Origin: Micromonospora parathelypteridis
GTDB taxonomy: Bacteria; Actinomycetota; Actinomycetes; Mycobacteriales; Micromonosporaceae
Length of the DNA stretch: 64,000 nucleotides
Assembly (NCBI RefSeq): GCF_014201145.1
Contig: NZ_JACHDP010000001.1
Coordinates: forward strand, 4,712,001 to 4,776,000
Reading direction: 5' to 3'
Shown: one piece after another, positions 47,167 to 55,901 of the stretch
Numbering within the stretch: the first letter of the stretch is position 1
Layout: the number at the start of each line of letters is the position of its first letter
Position numbers and translations under genes: made by a program
The notes under the pieces: generated by a model
Told to the model about the DNA's origin: nothing
What the model saw: only the letters and a program-made list of their open reading frames with translations
The model's database searches: none

Positions 47167-47213
47167 GCAGGGCGTCTTGGCCTGACCGGGTACGCCCACC
47201 ACTCGTCCGGGGT
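47167..47213 (-). promoter_or_regulatory. Guanidine-III (ykkC-III) riboswitch
   Basis: The minus strand carries CCGGACGAG, a variable segment, then GTACCCGGTCAGG and CCAAGACGCC. These match, in order and spacing, the conserved blocks of the guanidine-III class as I recall them (GGACGAG...CGUACCCGGUCAGG.CAAGACGG). The element ends about 60 nt before the start of the SMR gene it would control. In this class ligand binding raises expression, often by freeing the ribosome binding site. Confidence 0.85.
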
Positions 47214-47357
47214 GGCCACGGGCGACCGGGCCACCGACGCCGACGCTAGCACCGGTCAGCGGTCGTGGTGGATCGGTCGGGCCGGGTGCCGATGATCCGG
47301 TGACCTTCGCCACCCCGTCTTGACCTGCACTTGACTCTAACTTGCAGTATTGCCAAC

Positions 47358-48281
47358 ATGACGCTGATCTATGCCGACCCCGAGGTCGCCACCGCGCTGG
47401 ACGCGGCCACCACGGTCGACGCCATGCGTGCCGCGCTCCTGGCCGCGTACGAGGGACGCCTGGTCGCCCCGCCTCGTGCCGCCGCGCCGCTCGACGGTGG
47501 GCGGCTGGTGCTCACCGCCGGGCACCTGGTCGGCGAGTGGTACGGCTTCCGCTCGTACGACACCTTCGGCCACCCGGAGAGCGAGCAGCTGGTAGTGCTG
47601 CACGATGCCCGGACCGGGGCGATCCGGGCGGTTGCGGTCGGCGAGGAGCTGGGTTCCCGTCGTACCGGAGGGTTGGGTGCCCTGGCGGTCGACGTGCTGG
47701 CCCGCCCGGACGCGGCCAGCCTCGGGGTGATCGGCTCCGGCCGGCAGGCGTGGACCCAGGTCTGGGCCGCCGCCGCGGTCCGCCCGCTGCGCGAGGTGGT
47801 GGTGCACAGCCGCTCCGCCGCCCGGCGGGACGCCTTCGCCGCTCGGGTCCGCGCCGAGCTGGGCGTGTCGGCCCGCACGGTGGCCGACCCGGCCTCTGCC
47901 GTGACCGGGCGGGACATCGTGGTGCTCGCGACCACCAGCCCCACCCCGGTGTTCTGCGCCGCCGACCTCAGCCCCGGCACGCACGTCAACGCGGTCGGCT
48001 TCAAGCAGCGCGACCGCAGCGAATTCGGCACCGACCTGCTGGACGCCGCGGACCTGCTGGTCACCGACTCGCCGGCCCAGGCGGCGGACTACCAGCCGCC
48101 GATGCTCGCGGCGACACCCCCGTACGCCGGACGGTTGCGCGACCTGGGCGGGATCCTGGCCGGCGCGGTCCCCGGCCGGACCAGCGCGGACCAGATCTCC
48201 GTCTTCTGCTCCACCGGCCTGGCCGGCACCGAGGTCTTCCTGCTCGACGCGCTCACCCGGATGAGCGCGGCGGCCCGCTGA
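47358..48281 (+). CDS. Ornithine cyclodeaminase / mu-crystallin family protein
   Basis: The 307-residue NAD-binding protein has ALLAAYEGRLVAPPRAAAPL, the nucleotide-binding loop SLGVIGSGRQAWTQVWA (near 125), DIVVLATTSPTPVFCAADL and PGTHVNAVGFKQRDRSEF. The family includes ornithine cyclodeaminase, alanine dehydrogenase and ketimine reductases, and the exact reaction cannot be assigned. It diverges from the guanidinium exporter. TTGAC is repeated 11 bp apart (47320-47335) in the gap and may be a promoter or regulator site. Confidence 0.85.
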   Translation: MTLIYADPEVATALDAATTVDAMRAALLAAYEGRLVAPPRAAAPLDGGRLVLTAGHLVGEWYGFRSYDTFGHPESEQLVVLHDARTGAIRAVAVGEELGSRRTGGLGALAVDVLARPDAASLGVIGSGRQAWTQVWAAAAVRPLREVVVHSRSAARRDAFAARVRAELGVSARTVADPASAVTGRDIVVLATTSPTPVFCAADLSPGTHVNAVGFKQRDRSEFGTDLLDAADLLVTDSPAQAADYQPPMLAATPPYAGRLRDLGGILAGAVPGRTSADQISVFCSTGLAGTEVFLLDALTRMSAAAR

Positions 48282-48429
48282 CCCTCACCGGGACGCCGTC
48301 GCGGACGGGACTGACCGAACAGTTGATCACCACCTGGGCGACCGGTCGGCCCGGGCGGCGTCGCTAAGCGATCATGATGAGGGTGACCGCCGCGACGGGG
48401 CCGGCGAAGCAACCCGAACATGAGGTGCC

Positions 48430-50325
48430 ATGACCCTCGCCGCAACGAGCCTTTCCGACCCGGTCATCGAGATCGGCCTGCCAGTGGCGAGTCTGGCCTG
48501 CTGGGCGGTGGTCTACGGGATCACCCGGCTGGCCAGCCGCCCCGCCGCGGTGACTCCGGCTACCGCCGCCGCGGGACTGCCCGGCCAGGAGCCCCCGGCC
48601 GTGGTCGGCCTTCTGGCCAACCGGTGGCGGCACACGGTGGACGCCGCCGAGTCCACCCTCCTCGACCTCGCCGCGCGCCGTTATCTCCAGCTACGCCAGG
48701 CCGACCAGGATCCCCGCAACACCACGGTGCACCTGACCGACCGCGCCCCCGACGACCTCAATCCGTACGAGCGGCAGGTCTACGACCGGGTGGCCGAGCG
48801 CGCGGTCGACGGGGTGGTCCCGCTGACCGCGCTGAGCTTCTCCGACGCCAACCGATTCGCCGCCTGGTCCAAGCGGCTGCGCCGAGCGGTCGTGGCCGAC
48901 GCCCAACGGCTCGGGCTGTCCCGCCGGCGGTTCTCCCGCCCGCTGGTCATCCTGCAGAGCGTGCTCGGCCTGATCGCCGCCGGCGGGGTCGCGGCCGGTT
49001 CCTGGCACTACGTGAACCGGTCCGGCGGGGACAGGTTCGGCGCGGTCGCCGCCTTCCTCGTCCCCGCCATGGTGCTCGTCGCCCTCGCGCGTCGGGACCT
49101 GGGGGAGCGGGACACCCCCGCAGGCCGTGCCGCCGCCGCCCGTTGGCTGGGGTTGCGCGCCTGGCTCGTCGGGCATGAGGCCTTCGGCGACCTGCCGCCC
49201 GCCGCCGTCGCGGTGTGGGACCGCTACCTGGCGTACGGCTCCGCGCTCGGCCTCACCCGGACGGCGTCACCGCTGATCAATTTCGGCATGGCCGACCGCC
49301 GGCGGCTCTGGTCGTCGTACGGAGGCAGTTGGCGACAGGTCAACGTCAGCTATCCGGGCGGGCTCCCCCGGTACGGGCAGGCGCTGGGTTGGGTGTTCTT
49401 CTGGGCGCTGCTCGCCGGTGCCCTGGGCTGGACGTTCGTCGGCGTGGTGGGCGGCTCGTTCCTCGCCTCGGTGGGACCGTCGTCGGCCGGGTGGGCGCGG
49501 CTGACCGACCTCGGGCCGGTCACACTCGGCATCGTCCTGGTGGGCTTCGCGCTGCTCGGCCTCGCCGGGTACCTAGCCCTCCGGGCAGTTCTCGACCTGG
49601 CCACCCCGGCCACGGTCACCGGCGAGGTGCTCTGGCACGAGGTGTGGCAGCGGCAGGCGTCGGACGACGGGCCCGGCAGGATCATCAACCACTACCTCGT
49701 CATCGACGACGGCCATGCCGACCAGCTGCGCGCCTGGGTCCTCCCGCGCCAGATCGCGGGCGAATGCCGGCTCGGTGACGTGGTGACCGCACACGTCCGA
49801 CCGTGGACCCGGCGGGTGATCGGAGTGACCGTCCAGCGGGCCGCGCCGGAGCCTGCCAACGCGTACGCCGATGACGACCCGCCGCTCGGCACCGCCCTGC
49901 CCGCCACCGCGACCCACGCCGCCGTTGCGCCGGAGCGCCTGCTCAGCGCGGCGGAGGTGGGTGCCGCGACCGGGCGTCGGGTGTCGCTGGTGCCACCGAC
50001 CGGACACAGCAGCCAGGCGCGAGGCATCGTGTCGTTCGCCGAGGGCGGCCGGTCGATCATCCTCGTGCTGCAGGTCACTCGGGGAATGATGGCCCGGTTC
50101 AACCTGGCCCTCGGCCGGAGTACGGGTGTGCCGCTGCCCGGTGTCGGTGACGAGGCGTACACCGGACCGGACCGGGCGGTCGCCCGCCGCGGGGATCTCG
50201 TGCTGCTGGTGGCCCGCGGACCTGGCGTCGGCGGGATCGAGGCCGCCCAGCTCGGCGCGCTGCTCGCCACCGCCCTGTCCCGGCTGCCGAGCGAGCCCGC
50301 GCCGCAGCACGGCGGAGCGGGCTGA
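48430..50325 (+). CDS. DUF2207-like membrane protein
   Basis: The 631-residue protein has an N-terminal helix ([17 protein letters not shown]), a cytosolic domain with [12 protein letters not shown] and [15 protein letters not shown] as in the back half of DUF2207 proteins, two helices near 170-220, then two further helix pairs near 315-385. The C-terminal 200 residues form a soluble domain with [15 protein letters not shown] and [12 protein letters not shown], resembling DUF3558-like lipoprotein domains. The function is unknown. A GAGGTG ribosome binding site precedes the ATG. Confidence 0.7.
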   Translation: MTLAATSLSDPVIEIGLPVASLACWAVVYGITRLASRPAAVTPATAAAGLPGQEPPAVVGLLANRWRHTVDAAESTLLDLAARRYLQLRQADQDPRNTTVHLTDRAPDDLNPYERQVYDRVAERAVDGVVPLTALSFSDANRFAAWSKRLRRAVVADAQRLGLSRRRFSRPLVILQSVLGLIAAGGVAAGSWHYVNRSGGDRFGAVAAFLVPAMVLVALARRDLGERDTPAGRAAAARWLGLRAWLVGHEAFGDLPPAAVAVWDRYLAYGSALGLTRTASPLINFGMADRRRLWSSYGGSWRQVNVSYPGGLPRYGQALGWVFFWALLAGALGWTFVGVVGGSFLASVGPSSAGWARLTDLGPVTLGIVLVGFALLGLAGYLALRAVLDLATPATVTGEVLWHEVWQRQASDDGPGRIINHYLVIDDGHADQLRAWVLPRQIAGECRLGDVVTAHVRPWTRRVIGVTVQRAAPEPANAYADDDPPLGTALPATATHAAVAPERLLSAAEVGAATGRRVSLVPPTGHSSQARGIVSFAEGGRSIILVLQVTRGMMARFNLALGRSTGVPLPGVGDEAYTGPDRAVARRGDLVLLVARGPGVGGIEAAQLGALLATALSRLPSEPAPQHGGAG

Positions 50326-50383
50326 CGAGGCCTCTCCGGCCGTGCTGCCAGCCCGCGTGCGTGGGCTTCCCCGGCCGGCCCGG

Positions 50384-50389
50384 TACCCT
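50384..50389 (+). promoter_or_regulatory. -10 hexamer of a probable leaderless promoter for rimO
   Basis: TACCCT is followed by CGGATGGTG. The ATG is only 3 nt away and the in-frame GTG 6 nt away, so transcripts probably begin near the GTG. Confidence 0.45.
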
Positions 50390-50392
50390 CGG

Positions 50393-51901
50393 ATGGTGTC
50401 TGCCACCTCTCCTTCTCCCTCTGACCACGCCGAGGGCCGTCGCGTCGCCCTGCTCACCCTGGGCTGTGCCCGCAACGAGGTCGACTCGGAGGAGCTCGCC
50501 GCCCGGCTGCACGCCGACGGCTGGCAGGTGACCACCGACGGCGAAGGCGCCGACGTCGTGGTCGTCAACACCTGCGGCTTCGTGGAGAAGGCCAAGCAGG
50601 ACTCCATCCAGACCCTGCTCGCCGCCGCCGGCACGGGTGCCAAGGTGGTCGCCGCGGGCTGCATGGCCGAGCGGTACGGCCGGGAGCTGGCCGACAGCCT
50701 GCCCGAGGCGCAGGCGGTGCTGAGCTTCGACGACTACCCGGACATCGCCGCCCGGCTGAACGCGGTCGTCGCCGGCGAGCAGGTCACCGCGCACACCCCG
50801 CGCGACCGGCGTGAGCTGCTGCCGCTGACCCCGGTGAAGCGGCGTGACGCCGGTGTGTCGCTGCCCGGGCACGGCACGGTGTCCCGCACCGTCGTTGACA
50901 CCGACGAGCACACCCCGGCACACCTGCGTCAGGTGCTGCGCCGCCGGCTCGACAACGGCCCGGTCGCCTCGCTGAAGCTGGCCAGCGGCTGCGACCGCCG
51001 CTGCGCGTTCTGCGCCATCCCCGCGTTCCGTGGGGCGTTCGTCTCGCGTACCCCGGACGAGCTGCTCGCCGAGGCGGAGTGGCTGGCCAAGACCGGCGTA
51101 CGGGAGCTGGTGCTGGTCAGTGAGAACTCCACCTCGTACGGCAAGGACCTGGGCGACCCGCGCGCGTTGGAGAAGCTGCTGCCGCAGCTCGCCGCGGTGA
51201 CGGGCATCGTCCGTGTGCGGGCGAGCTACCTCCAGCCGGCCGAGACCCGCCCCGGGCTGATCGAGGCGATTGCCAGCACCCCGGGCGTGGCCCCGTACTT
51301 CGACCTGTCGTTCCAGCACTCCAGCGAACCGGTGCTGCGCCGGATGCGGCGTTTCGGCTCCACCGACCGGTTCCTGGAGCTGCTGGCCAGCGCCCGCGCG
51401 TTGGCCCCGGACGCGGGCGCCCGGAGCAACTTCATCGTCGGTTTCCCCGGCGAGACCCGCGCCGACGTCGACGAGCTGGTCCGGTTCCTGACCGAGGCCC
51501 GGCTCGACGCGATCGGCATGTTCGACTACAGCGACGAAGACGGCACCGAGGCCGCCGGCCTGCCCGGCAAGGTCTCCGCCGCGACGATCAAGCGGCGCTA
51601 CGACCGGCTGAGCGCGCTCGCCGACGAGCTGTGCTCGCAGCGGGCCGAGGACCGGCTCGGCTCGACCGTCGAGGTGCTTGTCGACTCGATCGCCGACGGC
51701 GTGGTGGAGGGCCGGGCGGCGCACCAGGCGCCGGAGGTGGACGGCTCCACCACCCTGGTCGCGCCGGCCGAGGGCGGGGTCGACCTCGCCGCGCTGCGCC
51801 CGGGTGATCTGGTACGCGCAACGGTGACGGGCACCGAAGGGGTGGACCTGCTCGCTGTGCCGGATGAGATGATCTCGGCAGCGCCCGGCGCGGCACGGTG
51901 A
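50393..51901 (+). CDS. rimO: Ribosomal protein S12 methylthiotransferase
   Basis: A radical-SAM enzyme adding a methylthio group to the conserved Asp of S12. The 502-residue protein has the N-terminal UPF0004 domain with its three cluster Cys (Cys25 in [30 protein letters not shown]), the radical-[14 protein letters not shown] (CxxxCxxC near 200-207), [15 protein letters not shown], and a C-terminal TRAM domain. GTG at 50396 is the alternative start and fits the -10 better. Its stop overlaps the pgsA GTG. Confidence 0.94.
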   Translation: MVSATSPSPSDHAEGRRVALLTLGCARNEVDSEELAARLHADGWQVTTDGEGADVVVVNTCGFVEKAKQDSIQTLLAAAGTGAKVVAAGCMAERYGRELADSLPEAQAVLSFDDYPDIAARLNAVVAGEQVTAHTPRDRRELLPLTPVKRRDAGVSLPGHGTVSRTVVDTDEHTPAHLRQVLRRRLDNGPVASLKLASGCDRRCAFCAIPAFRGAFVSRTPDELLAEAEWLAKTGVRELVLVSENSTSYGKDLGDPRALEKLLPQLAAVTGIVRVRASYLQPAETRPGLIEAIASTPGVAPYFDLSFQHSSEPVLRRMRRFGSTDRFLELLASARALAPDAGARSNFIVGFPGETRADVDELVRFLTEARLDAIGMFDYSDEDGTEAAGLPGKVSAATIKRRYDRLSALADELCSQRAEDRLGSTVEVLVDSIADGVVEGRAAHQAPEVDGSTTLVAPAEGGVDLAALRPGDLVRATVTGTEGVDLLAVPDEMISAAPGAAR

Positions 51902-52569
51902 CGGTGGGCCCGAGCGGAGCGGGGGAGCCCAGTGGTGCGGTGCCGGGAACGCCACGGCTGCCCGAGCGGAGTGCGGCGGTGACCGGGGCGGCGGAGTCGA
52001 CCCCCGCCCGGGTGGTTGCCGTGGTGCCCGTCGTGAACGCGGCCAACGCGCTGACCGCCCTGCGGCTCGTGCTGGTGCCGGTCTTCGCAGCCTCGGTGAT
52101 CATGTCAGGGATGACCCACTCGGGCTGGCGGATGGCGGCTTGCCTGATCTTCGCGGTGGCCTCGGCGACCGACCTGGTGGACGGCTGGATCGCCCGCCGG
52201 TTCGGGCTGGTCACCTCGGTCGGCAAGGTGGCCGACCCGATTGCCGACAAAGCGCTCACGGGTGCGGCCCTGGTGCTGCTCTCCTGGTACGACCAACTGC
52301 CCTGGTGGGTGACCGCGCTGATCCTCGTCCGCGAGCTGGGCATCACCGGGTTGCGGTTCTGGGTGCTCCGGCACGGCGTGATCGCCGCCAGCCGAGGCGG
52401 CAAGGTCAAGACTGCGCTGCAGATCCTCGCCATCGCCTGGTACCTCTGGCCGATGCCGGCCGCCCTCGCCGCCGTCGGCCCATGGATCATGGCCGCCGCC
52501 GTCCTGGTGACGGTAGCCACCGGCTTCGACTACATAGCCCAAGCCCTCCGCCTCCGCCGCCCCCACTAA
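51898..52569 (+). CDS. pgsA: CDP-diacylglycerol-glycerol-3-phosphate 3-phosphatidyltransferase
   Basis: Makes phosphatidylglycerophosphate for membrane lipid synthesis. The 223-residue protein has the CDP-alcohol phosphotransferase motif complete: DLVDGWIAR starting at Asp92, Gly109, Asp113 and Asp117. Five or six membrane helices follow a 45-residue polar start. It is coupled to rimO by a GTGA overlap, a linkage also seen in related genomes. The gene's end is C-rich and runs into element D. Confidence 0.93.
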   Translation: MTVGPSGAGEPSGAVPGTPRLPERSAAVTGAAESTPARVVAVVPVVNAANALTALRLVLVPVFAASVIMSGMTHSGWRMAACLIFAVASATDLVDGWIARRFGLVTSVGKVADPIADKALTGAALVLLSWYDQLPWWVTALILVRELGITGLRFWVLRHGVIAASRGGKVKTALQILAIAWYLWPMPAALAAVGPWIMAAAVLVTVATGFDYIAQALRLRRPH

Positions 52570-52671
52570 CCCCACCCCACCCCACCCCACCCCCACCCCC
52601 GGAGCCCCCGGTTGATCATGAAGTTATTGCCATTCTGGGCGGCGTGTCGGGCCGATAACTTCATGATCAAC
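52570..52671 (+). repeat. C-rich tract and inverted-repeat element D after pgsA
   Basis: ACCCC units repeat about six times from 52569 to 52600, with almost no G. GTTGATCATGAAGTTAT (52611-52627) then pairs perfectly with its inverted copy at 52655-52671 over a 27-nt loop. The core GATCATGAA is nearly that of element B. On the template strand the C-rich tract is a G-run array that could form a quadruplex. Confidence 0.75.
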
Positions 52672-52721
52672 GTGGTCGGGCCGGGAAGGTTGGGGGTCGG
52701 TGGGTGGGGAAGGACAGGTTG

Positions 52722-53390
52722 ATGCAGCGGGAGGCGGGTTTCGGACGGCCGGCGGATGGTGCGGCGGACGATGGCGCGGCAGGCAGCGCGGCGGCGGGTG
52801 TGGTGCACCGGCTGTCGCAGCGGCACGAGACCCTGGCCACGGCCGAATCGCTCACCGGCGGGCTGCTGGCCGCATCGATCGTGGACATCGCCGGGGTCAG
52901 CGGGATCTACCGCGGCGGCCTCGTGGTCTACGCCACCGAGTTGAAGGGCACCCTGGCCGGCGTACCCACCGAACTGCTGTCCGAGCGGGGACCGGTGGAC
53001 CCGGAGGTGGCGGCGGCGCTCGCCGAGGGTGGCCGCCAGCGCTGCGGCGCGGACTGGGGCGTCGCCACCACCGGTGTCGCCGGCCCCGAGCCGCAGGACG
53101 GCAAGCCCGTCGGCCTGGTCTACGTCGCGGTCGCCGGCCCGAACGGCGGTGAGGTCCGCCAGCTCGCCCTGAGCGGCGGGCGAGAGCACGTCCGCGCGGC
53201 GGCGGTGGTCGAGGCGCTGCGGCTGCTCGCCGAGCGGATCCACGCCGCCGACGCCGCACAAGCCTCCGCTGCCGACGACGCCGTCAGCCCGGAGGCCGCC
53301 ATCCCGGAAACCACCCCCGAAGCCGGCTCCCAGACCACACCCGGGGCCACTCGGGGCGGGGTGGGAACCGCCCGCGCCGGCCGCCGGTGA
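52722..53390 (+). CDS. cinA: CinA C-terminal domain protein (PncC-type nicotinamide-nucleotide amidohydrolase)
   Basis: The 222-residue protein carries the CinA amidase domain: HETLATAESLTGGLLAASIV, GGLVVYATELKGTLAGVP, TTGVAGPEPQDGKPVGLVYV and the SGGREHVRAAAV end, followed by about 60 residues of Ala/Pro/Thr-rich tail. PncC deamidates nicotinamide mononucleotide in NAD recycling. The N-terminal MoCF-like CinA domain is absent. The ATG at 52722 follows AAGGA; an in-frame GTG at 52704 is less likely. It lies between pgsA and clgR, a conserved position. Confidence 0.9.
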   Translation: MQREAGFGRPADGAADDGAAGSAAAGVVHRLSQRHETLATAESLTGGLLAASIVDIAGVSGIYRGGLVVYATELKGTLAGVPTELLSERGPVDPEVAAALAEGGRQRCGADWGVATTGVAGPEPQDGKPVGLVYVAVAGPNGGEVRQLALSGGREHVRAAAVVEALRLLAERIHAADAAQASAADDAVSPEAAIPETTPEAGSQTTPGATRGGVGTARAGRR

Positions 53391-53543
53391 GGCCGTCCCG
53401 GCGAACCGACGGGCGGGGCGGGATGTCGGCCGGGCCCGCAACGGGTACGGTTGCGGGAAGGCTCCGACGTTTCGGGGTCGGCGCGGTGTACCGCGGCCGG
53501 CTGCCCAGCGCCGGGCGCGAGGTATCCCTCAGGGGGAGGTGCG

Positions 53544-53984
53544 ATGATCCTGCTACGCCGGGTGATCGGTGACGCACTGCGGGCGCGCCGGCAGGGGCAG
53601 CAGCGCACGCTGCGTGAAGTGTCCACCGCTGCCAACGTCAGCCTCGGCTACCTCTCCGAGATCGAGCGGGGGCACAAGGAGCCGTCCAGCGAGCTGCTCG
53701 CCGCGATCTGTGACGCCCTCGGCGCCCGTCTGTCCGAGCTTCTGCGTGAGGTGAGCGACACCGTGGCACTCGCCGAGCAGATGCCCGAGGTGCTCGTCTC
53801 GATGCAGGACGAGCCGGCCGATGCCGCGGCTGTGCCGAAGAGCACCAGCCGGGGTGTCCGTCAGGTCACCTCCGATGGCAAGGTCGCCGTCTCGGTCCGC
53901 CAGGACTCTCCGCTCAAGGCCACGCTGCGCAGCTCCCGCGTCCGACCGACCGAGCGCGACCGGGACGTGGTCTGCGCCGCCTGA
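53544..53984 (+). CDS. clgR: ClgR-type XRE family regulator
   Basis: The 146-residue regulator has a helix-turn-helix ([20 protein letters not shown], then [20 protein letters not shown]) and a C-terminal region with MPEVLVSMQ. In corynebacteria and mycobacteria ClgR activates clp proteases and the adjacent pspA after envelope stress. The end, RDRDVVCAA, closes in a hydrophobic Ala-Ala, the kind of tail ClpXP recognises, consistent with conditional proteolysis. The ATG follows a GGGGGAGG ribosome binding site. clgR-pspA-membrane protein is the mycobacterial psp order. Confidence 0.9.
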   Translation: MILLRRVIGDALRARRQGQQRTLREVSTAANVSLGYLSEIERGHKEPSSELLAAICDALGARLSELLREVSDTVALAEQMPEVLVSMQDEPADAAAVPKSTSRGVRQVTSDGKVAVSVRQDSPLKATLRSSRVRPTERDRDVVCAA

Positions 53985-54184
53985 GGCCCGGCCTCTGGTT
54001 GACCCTGGGTGGGCTGGCCCCGGCCGCGTAGGGTGGCCCGCAAGAGCTGCCGGTGCCCTCGACCGCCCGGTACGGATGCCTCGTTGGCGTTCGACTGGGA
54101 CGATGGAGACCGGCCGGTGGTGGTCGGGTCGGTCCATCCGGCCCGGCCGTGGTGGAGCGACGCTACTGAGGGGATACCGCGGAG

Positions 54185-55057
54185 ATGGCGAACCCGTTCG
54201 TCAAGGGCTGGAACTACCTGATGGCGCTCTTCGGTGCGAAGATCGACGAGCACGCCGACCCCAAGGTGCAGATCCAGCAGGCCATCGAGGATGCCCAGCG
54301 GCAGCACCAGGCGCTGGTCCAGCAGGCTGCCGCGGTGATCGGCAACCAGCGTCAGCTGGAGATGAAGCTGTCCCGGCAGATGTCCGAGGTCGAGCGGTTG
54401 CAGGGCAACGCCCGGCAGGCCCTGGTCCTGTCCGACCAGGCCCGGGCCAAGGGTGACGAGGCCGAGGCAGCGCGGTTCGAGCAGTCGGCGCAGACCCTGG
54501 CCACCCAGTTGGTCTCCGCCGAGCAGGCCACCGAAGACCTCAAGACCCTGCACGACCAGGCGCTGGGTGCCGCCGCCCAGGCCCGCCGTGCGGTCGAGAA
54601 CAACTCGATGATCCTCCAGCAGAAGCTCGCCGAGCGCACCAAGCTGCTCAGCCAGCTGGAGCAGGCCAAGATGCAGGAGACGGTGGCCCGCTCGCTGGAG
54701 TCGATGTCGTCGCTGACCGCGCCGGGCACCACCCCGTCACTGGACGAGGTGCGGGACCGCATCGAACGGCGGTACGCCAACGCGATGGGCCGCGCCGAGC
54801 TGGCCGGCAACTCCGTCGAGGGCCGGATGTTGGAGATCCAGAAGGCGACGATCGACTCGGCCGGCTCGGCCCGGCTGGAACAGATCCGGTCCAGCATGGC
54901 TGGGGAGCAGCTCGGCGGCGCGTCGCAGCGACCGGCCGTGCCGCAGGCCGAGAAGGCCGCCCCGGCCAACGACCCGACGGCCGCAGCTCGGCTGGACGAA
55001 CTGCGCGCCAGCATGGCTCGCGAGCGGGGCACCGGCGACCCGACCGCCGCCGGCTGA
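54185..55057 (+). CDS. pspA: PspA/IM30 family envelope-stress protein
   Basis: An ESCRT-III-like coiled-coil protein that coats and repairs stressed membranes. The 290-residue protein has an N-terminal amphipathic helix ([17 protein letters not shown]), long coiled coils (about 25-215) rich in Gln/Glu/Ala, and a C-terminal part with two copies of a 14-residue unit: [14 protein letters not shown] (about 233-246) and [14 protein letters not shown] (about 270-283). The mycobacterial homologue is the 35-kDa antigen. The 200-bp gap before it holds no clear ribosome binding site beyond GAGG. Confidence 0.93.
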   Translation: MANPFVKGWNYLMALFGAKIDEHADPKVQIQQAIEDAQRQHQALVQQAAAVIGNQRQLEMKLSRQMSEVERLQGNARQALVLSDQARAKGDEAEAARFEQSAQTLATQLVSAEQATEDLKTLHDQALGAAAQARRAVENNSMILQQKLAERTKLLSQLEQAKMQETVARSLESMSSLTAPGTTPSLDEVRDRIERRYANAMGRAELAGNSVEGRMLEIQKATIDSAGSARLEQIRSSMAGEQLGGASQRPAVPQAEKAAPANDPTAAARLDELRASMARERGTGDPTAAG

Positions 55058-55080
55058 ACGACCGGACCGAGGAGGTCAGG

Positions 55081-55866
55081 GTGGCAGACGAGCGGACGCG
55101 GTACTTCCGGAGGCTGGGTCGGCTTCGCCGGTCCGCCCGATCGTGGAGCGTGCTGGCCGGTGGGCTTGCCGGCGCGGCGGCGGTGCTGACCCCGTACGCC
55201 GGGCTCGGTCTGCCCGATGCGGCCTGGGCCGGCGCCGCGGGCAGCGCGGTGGCACTCGCGGCCTGGCGTTGGATCGACGTGCGCGCCCTCGCCGCCCAAC
55301 CGGCGCCCCCCGCGCTCGACCCGGCCGAGGCCGCGGCCCGGTCGCGGGCCCGGTTGATCGCCGCCGTCGAGCGCCTGCCGATCGGTCCGGGTGTGCTGGC
55401 CGAGGTCCGCCGGGTCCGCTCCCGGATCGCGCTGCGCGGCACCAGCGCGGGTGAGCAGTGGGCCCGACTGGACCGGGCGGCACTCACCCTGGCCGGGATG
55501 GCCCCCCGGCTCACCGGGCTGGCCGAGCCGGCGGTGTTGGAGGCTGCCGCCGCCGACCGTTCGCTGCGCGACCTGGCCGCACGGGTGGCCAGCGTCGAAC
55601 GTGCGTTGCGGCTGGCCCCGGTCGACGCCCGGCCGCCGCTGGCCGAGGCACACGCCATGCTGAACGCCCAACTGGAGGGCGGGGTCACGGCCTACGAACG
55701 GCTGGTGGTCGCCGCCGCCGGCTATCTGGCCGAGGACGCCCGACCGGAGACCGCCCACCCGGCCGCCGACCGGCTCACCGAGGCAACCGATCTGCTGCAC
55801 GGGGTTGCCGGGGCCCTGGCCGAGCTGCGCGCCGCCGGCACCCCGCTGCGCGCGCCCACCCGCTGA
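55081..55866 (+). CDS. PspM-like membrane partner of PspA
   Basis: The 261-residue protein has a basic start (ERTRYFRRLGRLRRSARS), two closely spaced membrane helices (about 22-65: SVLAGGLAGAAAVLTPYAGL and WAGAAGSAVALAAW) and a helical cytosolic region. It lies 23 bp after pspA, the position held in mycobacteria by the membrane protein PspM (Rv2743c), which recruits PspA. The call rests on topology and position more than on motif identity. An AGGAGG ribosome binding site precedes the GTG. Confidence 0.7.
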   Translation: MADERTRYFRRLGRLRRSARSWSVLAGGLAGAAAVLTPYAGLGLPDAAWAGAAGSAVALAAWRWIDVRALAAQPAPPALDPAEAAARSRARLIAAVERLPIGPGVLAEVRRVRSRIALRGTSAGEQWARLDRAALTLAGMAPRLTGLAEPAVLEAAAADRSLRDLAARVASVERALRLAPVDARPPLAEAHAMLNAQLEGGVTAYERLVVAAAGYLAEDARPETAHPAADRLTEATDLLHGVAGALAELRAAGTPLRAPTR

Positions 55867-55901
55867 CCCGCACGCCCGCCGAACGACGCGGCCGCGGCCG
55901 G

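Noticed and set aside
46984..47357. Guanidine-I or mini-ykkC riboswitch before the SMR gene
   Set aside because: The tandem ACGR hairpins of guanidine-II and the longer guanidine-I consensus are not present; the blocks fit guanidine-III.
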